DNA of 64,000 nucleotides from Bacteroidales bacterium (GCA_017464245.1 JAFUDV010000085.1:1-64000), one strand, 5' to 3'. Shown: positions 1 to 7,189, counted from the first letter of the stretch. The notes: generated by a model not told the origin, from the letters alone. Program-made: numbers and translations.

Positions 1-264
1 GCATTGCCACCCACTCTCAGCTGCCTTCTGAGCGGTTGCTATTGACAGTTTTTTCAATGAACTTTTGTTGTTAAACGCATATTATCGCGGAGTCTGTCGC
101 CTGGCGACTCGCTACGCACTAAAATTTACCGAAGTATTGTAGAGATCCAACATAATAAGATAGCAATATTTCCTCTTTGACGAAGCCTTCAGGCGGCCTC
201 CTGTGCAACCACTTGCAATAGCCCCTTTAGAAATCGGTGGTACATTGGTGGTACATTTAAAAAG
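1..264. other. Non-coding left edge
   Basis: I see no open reading frame of substance here. A tandem 11-bp direct repeat (GGTGGTACATT twice, 236-257) lies next to the terminator that follows. The stretch is AT-richer than the core of the window. It could be the leader of a gene beyond the left edge or the edge of a mobile element, but nothing here decides that. Confidence 0.4.
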
Positions 265-300
265 AAAAACCCCGCTGGAGATATCTCTAGCGGGGTTTTT
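265..300. terminator. Bidirectional hairpin terminator
   Basis: A 12-bp perfect stem (AAAAACCCCGCT with AGCGGGGTTTTT) surrounds a 12-nt loop, with A and T tracts on the two flanks. It lies 9 bp downstream of the stop codon of the truncated AbiEii stub on the minus strand, so it probably ends the abiE-like transcript. Confidence 0.8.
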
Positions 301-309
301 CAGTGACTC

Positions 310-423
310 CTACAGGGAGAATGCCCGAATGGTCTTCTCCAGTAGGGATACATCTTTAATGTAGGGGTATTGGGTGCGGATGGATTCAATCCACTCACGC
401 GTGCGGCTTTCTGGGTTAATCAT
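310..423 (-). pseudogene. Truncated AbiEii-like nucleotidyltransferase toxin (N-terminal stub)
   Basis: This 37-codon frame starts MINPESRTREWIESI, which resembles the N-terminus of AbiEii/AbiGii-type nucleotidyltransferase toxins of Bacteroidales as I remember them. It ends in TAG after FSL, before any catalytic GS-x10-DxD nucleotidyltransferase motif could occur. Its ATG overlaps the stop of the upstream AbiEi-like gene (ATGATTAA), the arrangement expected for a translationally coupled antitoxin-toxin pair. The terminator at 265-300 follows directly. I read it as a toxin gene lost by deletion. A genuine short peptide gene cannot be excluded. Confidence 0.6.
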
Positions 424-1153
424 GGTCCTGCAGGTCTATGCTAGATAATATTTTCTGTATGGCGAGGGTGCAGCCGCGACGGCGGGCGTAGCGGAGCAAG
501 GCGGGACGAGAGATGGAGCAGCTGCGGAAAGCGTTCTCATAAATTGTGTACACCTCTGAGCCCTGAAGGTAGTCGAACTCTGGATTGACGGCGATGTCCA
601 CCAGGACCTTTTCGGCCATGGGAACCTGAAATCCGGCAAATGACTCCAGCCGGGATTCGGTGTAGAGCGGATGGATGACGATGCTGTCCTTGCCGTCTCC
701 ATAGGTATAGAATTCCTCCTTGGTGGGGTGCGGCAAGACGCTGTACTGCGGGAACATCTCCTTGAGCGCGTCGAAGAACGTTGATTCCATGTCCCGCTCC
801 ACGTCTACGACCGTGATGTTCACATTTGGCACGTGCAACATGAAAGGCACCACACAGAAGGAATCCCAGACGCAGAAATCCACCAGCGGATAGCGCTCAT
901 GAAGCGCCTGGCCGATAACAAGCGCCTCTTCACGGGGACGCACCAGGAAACGCGGCTTGGTACCTTCTGGAAGAGCGTATTCTCCCCATCCGGTCCTGAC
1001 CAGTCTTCCCATGGCCACCATACGGCCTAGAATGGCGGAGAGACTGGCGTCATTGACAGCAGCATCCGTGCGCAGCGCTTCCAGCAGATCCTTCTTTTTG
1101 AAAGAACCGCCTTTCTGAGCCGCGAAGCTGATGATATTATCTGTGACAGCCAT
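416..1153 (-). CDS. AbiEi-like type IV antitoxin (DUF6577-like)
   Basis: This 245-aa protein has an N-terminal winged-helix-like segment (residues about 1-70, including DLLEALRTDAAVNDASLSAILGRM split by short loops) and a longer C-terminal domain, like the AbiEi antitoxins that repress their own promoter and counteract AbiEii. I chose the ATG at 1153 because a TAnnTTTG promoter element lies just upstream (1173-1180). The longer in-frame start at 1240 would lie upstream of that promoter. An inverted repeat at 1191-1214 is a plausible autoregulatory operator. The partner toxin immediately downstream is only a stub, so the antitoxin may be a relic or may act in trans against other AbiE toxins. 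Confidence 0.7.
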   Translation of the reverse strand: MAVTDNIISFAAQKGGSFKKKDLLEALRTDAAVNDASLSAILGRMVAMGRLVRTGWGEYALPEGTKPRFLVRPREEALVIGQALHERYPLVDFCVWDSFCVVPFMLHVPNVNITVVDVERDMESTFFDALKEMFPQYSVLPHPTKEEFYTYGDGKDSIVIHPLYTESRLESFAGFQVPMAEKVLVDIAVNPEFDYLQGSEVYTIYENAFRSCSISRPALLRYARRRGCTLAIQKILSSIDLQDHD

Positions 1154-1525
1154 TCGTTCATCATTCTCGCCGCAAAAGTATAACAAAAAAGGCACAAAAC
1201 AAAAGAATTGTGCCAAAAATGTTAAACTTTTCAAAGCCAATGCATACCTTATAATACTTCCCCAGAGCGCAACTACTCCACCCCTATTTTATTAGCAAAG
1301 GAAAACAAATGCCTATGGATTGTATCCACCAGCATTTGTTTAGGACTTTACTTTATCCTGAACTGCCAGTTAACCCAAGTTTCCGCTCCAGAAATTTTTT
1401 CGGGCTATTTTTCGACTCCTTAGAAACTGTAACCCGCTGAAAATCAATGGCAGCATCTCCTTCGGACAGGAGTTTTCCGATTTGTGGGACATAGCAGATG
1501 GAAATAGAATGCCTATCTTTGCGGC
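1154..1525. other. Intergenic region with abiE promoter and IS left flank
   Basis: The left part holds the promoter and operator of the AbiEi-like gene. The right part, up to a TATCTTTG element at 1514-1521, is the leader of the transposase fragment that starts at 1526. No protein-coding frame in between looks convincing. Confidence 0.5.
1173..1214 (-). promoter_or_regulatory. Promoter and inverted-repeat operator of the AbiEi-like gene
   Basis: On the minus strand TACTTTTG (1173-1180) fits the Bacteroidetes -7 consensus TAnnTTTG, 19 bp ahead of the ATG. Just upstream lies a perfect 7-bp inverted repeat, GGCACAA-N10-TTGTGCC (1191-1214), spanning where the -33 element would be. AbiEi antitoxins are known to bind inverted repeats in their own promoter. 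Assigning this repeat as the operator is inference from position. Confidence 0.6.
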
Positions 1526-1888
1526 ATGTATTTCACGTCTCAGCTCAGACATAATCCGTTGACCGGGGAGGACGAGTGCTACTACCGTTTGAAAGAATCC
1601 TTCCGGGATGCCACGGGATTAGCCAGGAACCGTATCGTGATGAACATAGGGTTCATGACCGGCCTGAGCCATGAGGATATCCGGGATGTCGGGAGGGGCT
1701 TGAACTACCGGAAGGAGCACCGTGGCGAAGGCGCGCTTTGGGGCGACGAATATGTCTCGTTGAGCGAAGCATCGCGGCTCAGGTCAGAGGCGTCTCAGAC
1801 CTTCCGTTCTTCATGTTCAGGCTGTGCAAACTCTTCGGGTAGGCTCCCACGGAAGTTTGCAGGTGAGCCTCCGTTTACTGTCATTTAA
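1526..1888 (+). pseudogene. IS transposase N-terminal fragment (IS1634/IS4-like)
   Basis: The frame begins MYFTSQLRHNPLTGE and continues with a YYRLKESFRD segment and an IRDVGRGLNYRKEHR segment, resembling the N-terminus of Bacteroidales IS1634-like transposases. Likeness stops after about residue 80; the rest is serine/arginine-rich and looks out of frame. No DDE catalytic residues are present. A TATCTTTG promoter element sits 5 bp upstream (1514-1521). I read it as a truncated insertion sequence, in keeping with the other debris in this strip. Confidence 0.6.
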
Positions 1889-1962
1889 TGACTTATTTAC
1901 GATTAATCGAATAAGAATGTATAGGAGGAAATACAACCAGGTTTAAATGCATCAAACGACTC

Positions 1963-2946
1963 TCATAGCCCACAACGAAGACAATACTTCAGCCGATCAT
2001 GATATAATTCCAAATACTTCTCCTTCAGGGGGTCACTCAAGAACGAATTCCCAACAAGTCTGTCAATCTCTTCATAATCTTCACAGAATCGGTCCAACTC
2101 TTTCCTCGCGACATCATCATCGAGCCCGATTAACTTGCCAAACTCCAGAAAACCTTTACCAGAGACTCCAAACTCTGGATTCCATCCCGGATAGAATCCT
2201 TTTCTCAGCGCAAAGATGGGATCTCCGGGGATATGCAGTTGCGTATTGATCAGGTCATAGGCTGGAGATAACTTGTAATCCCCCTGGGTGGTCTGAAGAA
2301 CCGAAAAGTTCTTAACGTGCGCATCCCCGTTGCAGAAAGCGGTATTAAAAAGTACCAAATCATAGTACTTTACGAGTTCAATCCTCCAGGCCGGGATGTA
2401 TTTTTTTATAATATCGGCTAGGTCTACATGGTCAAGGGCATCGTACTTATAATTCGGTCCGTGGGTGTCCTTCGAGATTCCAGCCAGAGAAGCTAGATCT
2501 TCCTGCTGGAGTTTGTTCCCGTCTTTCAGAACATCAAACCGACGGGTGACATATACCTGGTCTCCATTACCCGTAAAGCATAAACCGTTATCCGCAGTCG
2601 GGATTTTGAACACCTGAGAGGCAATTTGCATCGTCAGATGTTCATTAGCAGGACTGAAATCCCTGTTCTCGAAATTGGAGAGCTTCGGTTTGAGCATGTA
2701 AGTCCCCTGTTCATCAGGGGTTGTCAACCGGAAAACGCCGTCGCCAATGACGGCACCATATTTCTTCTGGGCCCCGGATAGAGACAGATGTCCTTGGTTC
2801 TCCGTAAGTTCAGCACCGGAGGACAACGACTCATAGGGCAGGATATGGGACACTTTCTGACCTCCGAGGAGAGTTCTCCTCGCTTTCGGGGAATAGGTGT
2901 TGAAACCTTCCTGGAGAGTGCTTGGGCATACTTTCATTTCCATCAT
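1963..2946 (-). CDS. hipT: HipT-like Ser/Thr kinase toxin (HipA C-terminal fold)
   Basis: This 327-aa protein matches the kinase core of HipA without its N-terminal subdomain. Visible features are a loop with SLS at residues 55-57 followed by GAQKK, a lysine in YMLKP (about 86), the catalytic-loop motif CNGDAHVKNF with Asp208, and the Mg-binding AYDLINT with Asp231. The separate size and the SxS motif match the HipT toxin of the tripartite HipBST system, which phosphorylates tryptophanyl-tRNA synthetase in E. coli O127; the target here is unknown. Its ATG overlaps the hipS stop (ATGATG). Kinase motifs are intact, so it is probably active. Confidence 0.85.
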   Translation of the reverse strand: MMEMKVCPSTLQEGFNTYSPKARRTLLGGQKVSHILPYESLSSGAELTENQGHLSLSGAQKKYGAVIGDGVFRLTTPDEQGTYMLKPKLSNFENRDFSPANEHLTMQIASQVFKIPTADNGLCFTGNGDQVYVTRRFDVLKDGNKLQQEDLASLAGISKDTHGPNYKYDALDHVDLADIIKKYIPAWRIELVKYYDLVLFNTAFCNGDAHVKNFSVLQTTQGDYKLSPAYDLINTQLHIPGDPIFALRKGFYPGWNPEFGVSGKGFLEFGKLIGLDDDVARKELDRFCEDYEEIDRLVGNSFLSDPLKEKYLELYHDRLKYCLRCGL

Positions 2947-3266
2947 TGAATCTTTTTCACGGTTACCGCTCCGGCCGTATCCCTATATGCTGTAGCCAAC
3001 AAAATGCCGAAATCGTCATCCTCATCTATATGATGAATTCTCGCTTGTACTGCCCTGTTGTACCCCTCGGAAAGCATATTTGAGAAAAACGGGAAAAGAA
3101 ATCTAGAAAAGTACGCTTTCTCGCGCTTCGGCATCGTCAGGCTGATTGCCCGACAGGATGGGTCCCGGAAATACTTGTCATCGTAGGTAAAGGTGTAACC
3201 CTTCCCCACCTCCTCTGTGATGATGCCAGCAAATACGCCGTTCACATAAACTCTACCCGCTCTCAT
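2943..3266 (-). CDS. hipS: HipS-like antitoxin (HipA N-terminal subdomain)
   Basis: This 107-aa protein corresponds to the N-terminal subdomain of HipA (Couple_hipA type), with VYVNGVFAGIITEE at the start, a predicted beta-rich body, and SLTMPKREKAY in the middle. In HipBST systems this piece is a separate protein and is the true antitoxin of HipT. It overlaps hipB and hipT by 4 bp on each side, so the three are surely one translationally coupled operon. A split HipA remains an alternative description, but the separate starts and stops, both with coupling overlaps, argue for the tripartite form. Confidence 0.8.
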   Translation of the reverse strand: MRAGRVYVNGVFAGIITEEVGKGYTFTYDDKYFRDPSCRAISLTMPKREKAYFSRFLFPFFSNMLSEGYNRAVQARIHHIDEDDDFGILLATAYRDTAGAVTVKKIQ

Positions 3267-3466
3267 AACGCATTATTGATTATTGCTGTGAGCCGCAGGC
3301 CGAGTGTATTCAAGACCTTCTCCAGACTCCCAACGGTTGTGTTCTCCTCCCCTCTCTCAATGCGTACAAGCGTATTGCAACTCACATGTGAAAGAACGGC
3401 AAGACGTGGTTGTGTAAGCCCGAATTCCTTGCGCCGATTTTTGATGAGCAATCCTATTTCCCTCAT
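3263..3466 (-). CDS. hipB: HipB-like XRE repressor
   Basis: This 67-aa protein is a single XRE-type helix-turn-helix: RRKEFGLTQPRLAVLSHVS is followed by the recognition helix region NTLVRIERGEENTTVGSLE. HipB proteins bind palindromes in their own promoter and repress the operon. Three matching palindromes with AAATCGCAA-type half sites lie upstream at 3469-3612, the first starting 3 bp before the ATG. The short C-terminus suggests that it mainly serves as the DNA-binding subunit, with HipS neutralising the toxin. Confidence 0.85.
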   Translation of the reverse strand: MREIGLLIKNRRKEFGLTQPRLAVLSHVSCNTLVRIERGEENTTVGSLEKVLNTLGLRLTAIINNAL

Positions 3467-3468
3467 AG

Positions 3469-3490
3469 AAATTACAATATATTACGATTT
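3469..3490 (-). promoter_or_regulatory. HipB operator 1
   Basis: AAATTACAA-N4-TTACGATTT is an imperfect 9-4-9 palindrome. It lies just downstream of the -7 element and immediately before the hipB ATG, so binding here would block transcription initiation or early elongation. Its start is exactly 61 bp from that of operator 2. Confidence 0.7.
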
Positions 3491-3495
3491 TCACT

Positions 3496-3526
3496 CAAAT
3501 ATAAAGATTTTTTTCTTCCGCCCAAA
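3496..3526 (-). promoter_or_regulatory. hipBST promoter
   Basis: On the minus strand TTTG (3523-3526) and TATATTTG (3496-3503) are separated by 19 bp, matching the Bacteroidetes -33/-7 pattern. Operators 1 and 2 flank it closely on both sides. Confidence 0.75.
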
Positions 3527-3529
3527 GAA

Positions 3530-3551
3530 AAATCACAATGTGTTGCGATTT
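3530..3551 (-). promoter_or_regulatory. HipB operator 2
   Basis: AAATCACAA-N4-TTGCGATTT is a palindrome with one mismatch, just upstream of the -33 element. It has the same 9-4-9 geometry as operators 1 and 3 and is 61 bp from each. Confidence 0.7.
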
Positions 3552-3590
3552 TTCAAGGAAACACAAAGAATAATAGCTTCTATGCGAAAC

Positions 3591-3612
3591 AAATCGCAAC
3601 ATATTGCGATTT
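3591..3612 (-). promoter_or_regulatory. HipB operator 3
   Basis: AAATCGCAA-N4-TTGCGATTT is a perfect 9-4-9 palindrome and the best of the three sites. It starts 61 bp upstream of operator 2. Its distance from the promoter suggests DNA looping or cooperative binding. Confidence 0.7.
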
Positions 3613-3954
3613 TCAAGTATCAAAAATATCATGATAATCGGAAAGGGTGCAAGACCACCAGACAAACTGGAGCATCCGCTTAAAATTGACACCCCGTGTC
3701 CGCTCATAATTGATACATTGGATCTATTTTTCATCACATCTATAAATACAGAGAATGACGGAATCGGCCAAGAAGGTAATCAATTCACCCAAAGCATTGC
3801 TCTATCGAGGAACGCCCAAACGATAACTCATTCTTTGATGTGGCTAATCTGAAACCAGACTTTGGTAAACCCTATTTGAATCGTTCGCATTCAATTTTGC
3901 AACTTTTTACAGAAAATATCACCTTTATTGCAAAAGTTAGTTACTTATGTAATT
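3613..3954. other. Non-coding stretch with IS21-like relic
   Basis: No convincing gene lies here. Two related 19-bp direct repeats (3672-3690 and 3696-3714; pattern TCCGCTnAnAATTGA) resemble the multiple terminal repeats of IS21-family ends. A 22-codon frame starting MTESAKKVINSPK near 3756 may be a fragment of a lost gene, but I cannot place it. Confidence 0.4.
3672..3714. mobile_element. IS21-like terminal repeat relic
   Basis: GCATCCGCTTAAAATTGAC and GTGTCCGCTCATAATTGAT are direct repeats whose starts are 24 bp apart. IS21-family elements carry such multiple repeated sequences at their ends. No istA or istB gene is present, so this would be a solo end left by deletion. The family assignment is by recollection of the end sequence. 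Confidence 0.4.
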
Positions 3955-4152
3955 ATGAAAGACTTTTCGTTCATACATTTCGATCGGAAAGAATGGATTG
4001 AGGATATCTGTTTACTTCGCTCTCTAATCGATGATTACAGAGATGGACTTAATCTGGTCTTCGGGGATTATCCTGCTCATGAGATTAAACCGGAACACAT
4101 CGCGCCCCTTGCCTGTTTGATTGACGATTTTGCCAAGAAAGGTATTCGATAA
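3955..4152 (+). CDS. Small hypothetical protein or N-terminal gene fragment
   Basis: The frame from the ATG at 3955 gives 65 aa starting MKDFSFIHFDRKEW and containing LVFGDYPAHEIKPEHIAPL. The sequence looks like real protein, but I do not recognise a complete domain. The segment after HEIKPEH is vaguely like the start of a STAS-like domain, which would make this the front part of a longer broken gene. An alternative upstream start at 3928 adds nine residues. Nothing nearby indicates its role; it lies between the HipBST module and the start of GC-rich core sequence. Confidence 0.35.
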   Translation: MKDFSFIHFDRKEWIEDICLLRSLIDDYRDGLNLVFGDYPAHEIKPEHIAPLACLIDDFAKKGIR

Positions 4153-4242
4153 GAAACACTTTTCTTTGAAACAACCGAAAAAGATTTCGCCACATTTTTA
4201 TGTTTCCGGTCGTGCTTCGGGAAAGAGCCGCTTATCTTCGTG

Positions 4243-4267
4243 ACGGCCGGACGCGGTGTCCGGCCGT
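4243..4267 (+). promoter_or_regulatory. Strong hairpin in the leader of the DUF4493-like lipoprotein gene
   Basis: A perfect 10-bp GC-rich stem (ACGGCCGGAC with GTCCGGCCGT) closes a 5-nt loop and ends 15 bp before the ATG at 4283. There is no T tract after it, so it is not a classical terminator. A degenerate -7-like TATCTTCG lies at 4233-4240, placing the hairpin at the 5' end of the mRNA, where it might protect the message or limit translation. Confidence 0.45.
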
Positions 4268-4282
4268 TAACCGTTCAAAGCT

Positions 4283-5404
4283 ATGCGACTCAAACATCTC
4301 TGGGCACTCCTGCCGCTGGTGGCGGCACTGAGTGCATGTGACGACTTCGGATTCGGTTCCCATGGACAGGGGGAACTCCGCTGGATCATCGAAAGCGACG
4401 GTCCGGCCACCCGTGCATCGGCCGAAATCCCGGACACGAACGACTTCCTCCTCCGCGTGAGCAACGCGGAAGGGAAGGTACTCTACGAGGGTCCCTACGG
4501 GAATTCGCCGGAATCCCTCCTGGTCGATGCGGGGAGCTACACGGTGGCCATCCGCTCCATCGAATTCACCTCGCCGGGCTTTTCCCGGCCGCTGTACGGT
4601 GACGAGCAGGTGGTCGTGGTCAAGGCGGGCGCCGTCGCGACGGTACGGCTCAACTGCACCCTGCAGAACGCGGGCGTCCGGCTCCATGTGGCATCGGACT
4701 TCCCGACCTCCTACCCCGACGGAGTCCTCTATCTCAAGGCAGGCGATACGCGCCTGATGTACAGCTACTCCGAGAAACGGATCGCCTACTTCCAGCCCGG
4801 TCCGGTCTCGCTTCTGCTATACAATGAAGGGAAGGACGAGACCCTCCTTTCCCGGACTCTCGACGCCCGGACCATCCTTACCCTGAACCTGTCGGCCCCG
4901 AACGGAGGACAGTCGGCGGGCAGTTCCATCAGCGTCGCCGTGGACACGGCCAAGGTCTGGAACCAGGAATCCTATGTCCTCGGCGGAGGAAGCGGTTCCG
5001 GCAGTTCCTCCGGCGGTTCCGGCAGCCAAGGCAGCCAGGACGATGGAAAAGGATCCGAACTGGACGGAGCCTACACCGTCTCGCAGGCACCTTCCCATAC
5101 CGGCGAGGACGGCGTCTGGGTCTATGGATACATCGTGGGTGGCGACCTCTCCACGGCCGGCACCACCGTCAAGACCTCCAAGCTCACGAAGAACACCCAC
5201 CTCGCCATCGCCACCCGCTCCTCCGTGACCGCCAAGGCATCCTGCGTCGCCGTGGAACTGCCCAAGGGCAAGGTCCGCGACGCCCTCAATCTCGTGGACC
5301 ATCCGGACCTCATCGGCTCCCGGGTGTACCTGAGAGGCAACCTCGTTCCCTCTTACTTCGGGACCACCGGCCTCAAAGCCACCTCGGACTATGTGCTGAA
5401 ATAG
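4283..5404 (+). CDS. DUF4493-like surface lipoprotein with C-terminal DUF6359-like domain
   Basis: This 373-aa protein begins with a lipoprotein signal ending in AALSAC (Cys19). Residues about 30-230 form a beta-rich domain with the pattern FLLRVSNAEGKVLYEGPYG and DAGSYTVAIRS seen in Bacteroidales DUF4493 proteins. A Gly/Ser-rich linker (GGGSGSGSSSGGSGSQGSQ) follows, then a C-terminal domain starting YTVSQAPSHTGEDGVWVYGYIVGG, typical of DUF6359-like OB-type domains. It is probably an outer-membrane surface adhesin or fimbria-associated lipoprotein. The gene stands alone, followed by a convergent tRNA. Confidence 0.7.
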   Translation: MRLKHLWALLPLVAALSACDDFGFGSHGQGELRWIIESDGPATRASAEIPDTNDFLLRVSNAEGKVLYEGPYGNSPESLLVDAGSYTVAIRSIEFTSPGFSRPLYGDEQVVVVKAGAVATVRLNCTLQNAGVRLHVASDFPTSYPDGVLYLKAGDTRLMYSYSEKRIAYFQPGPVSLLLYNEGKDETLLSRTLDARTILTLNLSAPNGGQSAGSSISVAVDTAKVWNQESYVLGGGSGSGSSSGGSGSQGSQDDGKGSELDGAYTVSQAPSHTGEDGVWVYGYIVGGDLSTAGTTVKTSKLTKNTHLAIATRSSVTAKASCVAVELPKGKVRDALNLVDHPDLIGSRVYLRGNLVPSYFGTTGLKATSDYVLK

Positions 5405-5413
5405 AAACGGAAA

Positions 5414-5437
5414 ACGCCCCGCTGCAATGCGGGGCGT
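5414..5437 (-). terminator. Hairpin terminator for tRNA-Gly
   Basis: A 9-bp stem (ACGCCCCGC with GCGGGGCGT) has a 6-nt loop. On the minus strand it is followed by TTTT. It lies just downstream of the tRNA-Gly on that strand and may also end the convergent lipoprotein transcript. Confidence 0.7.
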
Positions 5438-5441
5438 CAGG

Positions 5442-5514
5442 AGCGGAATACGAGGCTCGAACTCGCGACCTTCGGCTTGGGAAGCCAACGCTCTACCAAC
5501 TGAGCTAATTCCGC
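5442..5514 (-). tRNA. tRNA-Gly (anticodon CCC)
   Basis: Read on the minus strand, GCGGAAT pairs with ATTCCGC to form the acceptor stem. The D arm contains AGCTCAGTTGGTAGAGC, the anticodon loop is TTCCCAA, and the T arm has GTTCGAGCC. The anticodon is therefore CCC. CCA is not encoded. Confidence 0.93.
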
Positions 5515-5591
5515 TTGGGATGACAAAGTTATGGAAAGTTTCCCGAAATTCCAAAGGAATCGGAAAGAGTGTTTTCATCCGGAAGGAAACA

Positions 5592-5622
5592 TTTGCTTTT
5601 CAGTAACGATTCATTATCTTTG
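5592..5622 (+). promoter_or_regulatory. glnA promoter
   Basis: TTTG (5592-5595) and TATCTTTG (5615-5622) are separated by 19 bp, an ideal Bacteroidetes housekeeping promoter, 25 bp ahead of the glnA ATG. Confidence 0.8.
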
Positions 5623-5647
5623 CATCCATAAAACCGCATTATTGATA

Positions 5648-7162
5648 ATGAACGCAAACATCGAACTCAATCCCAACGAAGTGGTGTCGTTCCTGGGCAA
5701 GCAGCCGAAGGACTTCACCCGCGAGGACCTTCTCACCTTCATCCGCGAGAGGAAAATACAGATGGTGGACTTCATGTATCCCGCCGAGGACGGGCGCGTG
5801 AAGACGCTGAACTTCACCGTCAACAGCCTGGCCTACGCCGAGACCATCCTCACCGAGGGCGAGCGCGTGGACGGCTCCAGCCTGTTCCCTTCCTTCATCG
5901 AGGCCGGGAACAGCGACCTGTACGTCATCCCCCGCTACCGGACCGCCTTCGTGGATCCCTTCAACGAGATTCCCACCCTGTGCTTCCTATGCAGCTTCTT
6001 CAACAAGGACGGCGAACCGTTCGAATGCGCCCCCTTCGCCACGCTGATGCGGGCCGAGGACGCCTTCTACCAGTCCACGGGCATGACCTTCGAGGCGATG
6101 GGCGAACTGGAGTACTACGTCATCACGGACGCCGACCCGCTCTTCCCCGCCACCGACCAGAAGGGCTACCACGAGACCGAGCCGTTCGCCAAGCTGAACG
6201 ACTTCCGACGTGCCTGCATGGTCCATGTGGCCAAGACCGGCGGCCAGATCAAGTACGGCCACTCCGAGGTGGGCAACTTCACCCTGGACGGGAAGATCTA
6301 CGAACAGAACGAGATCGAGTTCCTGCCCAATCCCGTGGACACGGCGGCCGACCAGCTCCTCCTCGCGAAATGGGTCATCCGGAACCTCGCCTACCAGTGG
6401 GGCCTGGACGTCTCCTTCGCGCCGAAGATCACCACCGGCAAGGCCGGATCCGGCATGCACATCCACATGCGCCTGCTCAAGGACGGCAAGAACGCGACCC
6501 TCGGGGCCGACGGGAACCTTTCCGAGGCCGCCCGCCGCGCCATCGCCGGCCTGATGGTGATGGCCCCGTCCATCACCGCCTTCGGCAACAAGAATCCCAC
6601 GTCGTACTTCCGCCTGGTCCCTCATCAGGAGGCGCCCACTAACGTGTGCTGGGGCGACTGCAACCGTTCCGCCCTCGTCCGCGTCCCGCTGGGATGGTCC
6701 TCCGGCAAGGACATGTGCACCAAGGCGAACCCGCACCAGAAGCCCGTTCCCATGGACACGACCGAGAAGCAGACCTTCGAGATGCGCAGCCCCGACTGTT
6801 CCGCCGACATCTACCAGCTGATGGCCGGCCTGTGCGTCGCCGCCCGGAAGGGTCTCGAGATGCCGGTGGAAGAGGCGCTGAAGATCGCTGCGGAAACCTA
6901 TGTCGACATGGACATCCACAAGGGTGAGAACGCCGCACGCCTGGCGACGCTGGCCTCCCTCCCGACCTGCTGCTCCGAATCGGCCGACTGCCTCCAGGCC
7001 GCCCGCGCCGACTATGAGGACTGCGGCGTGTTCAATCCGCGCATGATCGACGGCATCATCCAGTCGCTGAAATCCCACCACGACAAGCACCTCCACGCCG
7101 ATGCGAAGAAGGACCCCGCCCTCATGCGGAAACTCGTGGACCAGTACTTCTACTGCGGTTAA
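5648..7162 (+). CDS. glnA: Glutamine synthetase (type I-like)
   Basis: This 504-aa enzyme condenses ammonia and glutamate to glutamine with ATP. The beta-grasp N-terminal domain contains DGSSLFPSF, and the catalytic domain carries GELEYYVI (metal-binding Glu), GKAGSGMHIHM (ammonia and ATP site) and NPTSYFRLVPHQEAP followed by NRSALVRVP. I chose the ATG at 5648 because the consensus promoter is at 5592-5622; the upstream in-frame start at 5531 precedes the promoter. The gene is monocistronic with a hairpin after it, and no PII or nitrogen regulator is adjacent. Confidence 0.93.
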   Translation: MNANIELNPNEVVSFLGKQPKDFTREDLLTFIRERKIQMVDFMYPAEDGRVKTLNFTVNSLAYAETILTEGERVDGSSLFPSFIEAGNSDLYVIPRYRTAFVDPFNEIPTLCFLCSFFNKDGEPFECAPFATLMRAEDAFYQSTGMTFEAMGELEYYVITDADPLFPATDQKGYHETEPFAKLNDFRRACMVHVAKTGGQIKYGHSEVGNFTLDGKIYEQNEIEFLPNPVDTAADQLLLAKWVIRNLAYQWGLDVSFAPKITTGKAGSGMHIHMRLLKDGKNATLGADGNLSEAARRAIAGLMVMAPSITAFGNKNPTSYFRLVPHQEAPTNVCWGDCNRSALVRVPLGWSSGKDMCTKANPHQKPVPMDTTEKQTFEMRSPDCSADIYQLMAGLCVAARKGLEMPVEEALKIAAETYVDMDIHKGENAARLATLASLPTCCSESADCLQAARADYEDCGVFNPRMIDGIIQSLKSHHDKHLHADAKKDPALMRKLVDQYFYCG

Positions 7163-7189
7163 ACAGCACTTTTCGGAACAAAATTTTCA

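Noticed and set aside
236..257. Tandem GGTGGTACATT repeat as a possible attachment site
   Set aside because: Two 11-bp units next to a terminator are not enough to claim an att site; there is no integrase in view and no second copy elsewhere in the window.
5516..5526. TGGGATGACAA beside tRNA-Gly as another copy of the interspersed repeat
   Set aside because: Only the terminal GGATGACA matches; the rest of the repeat is absent.
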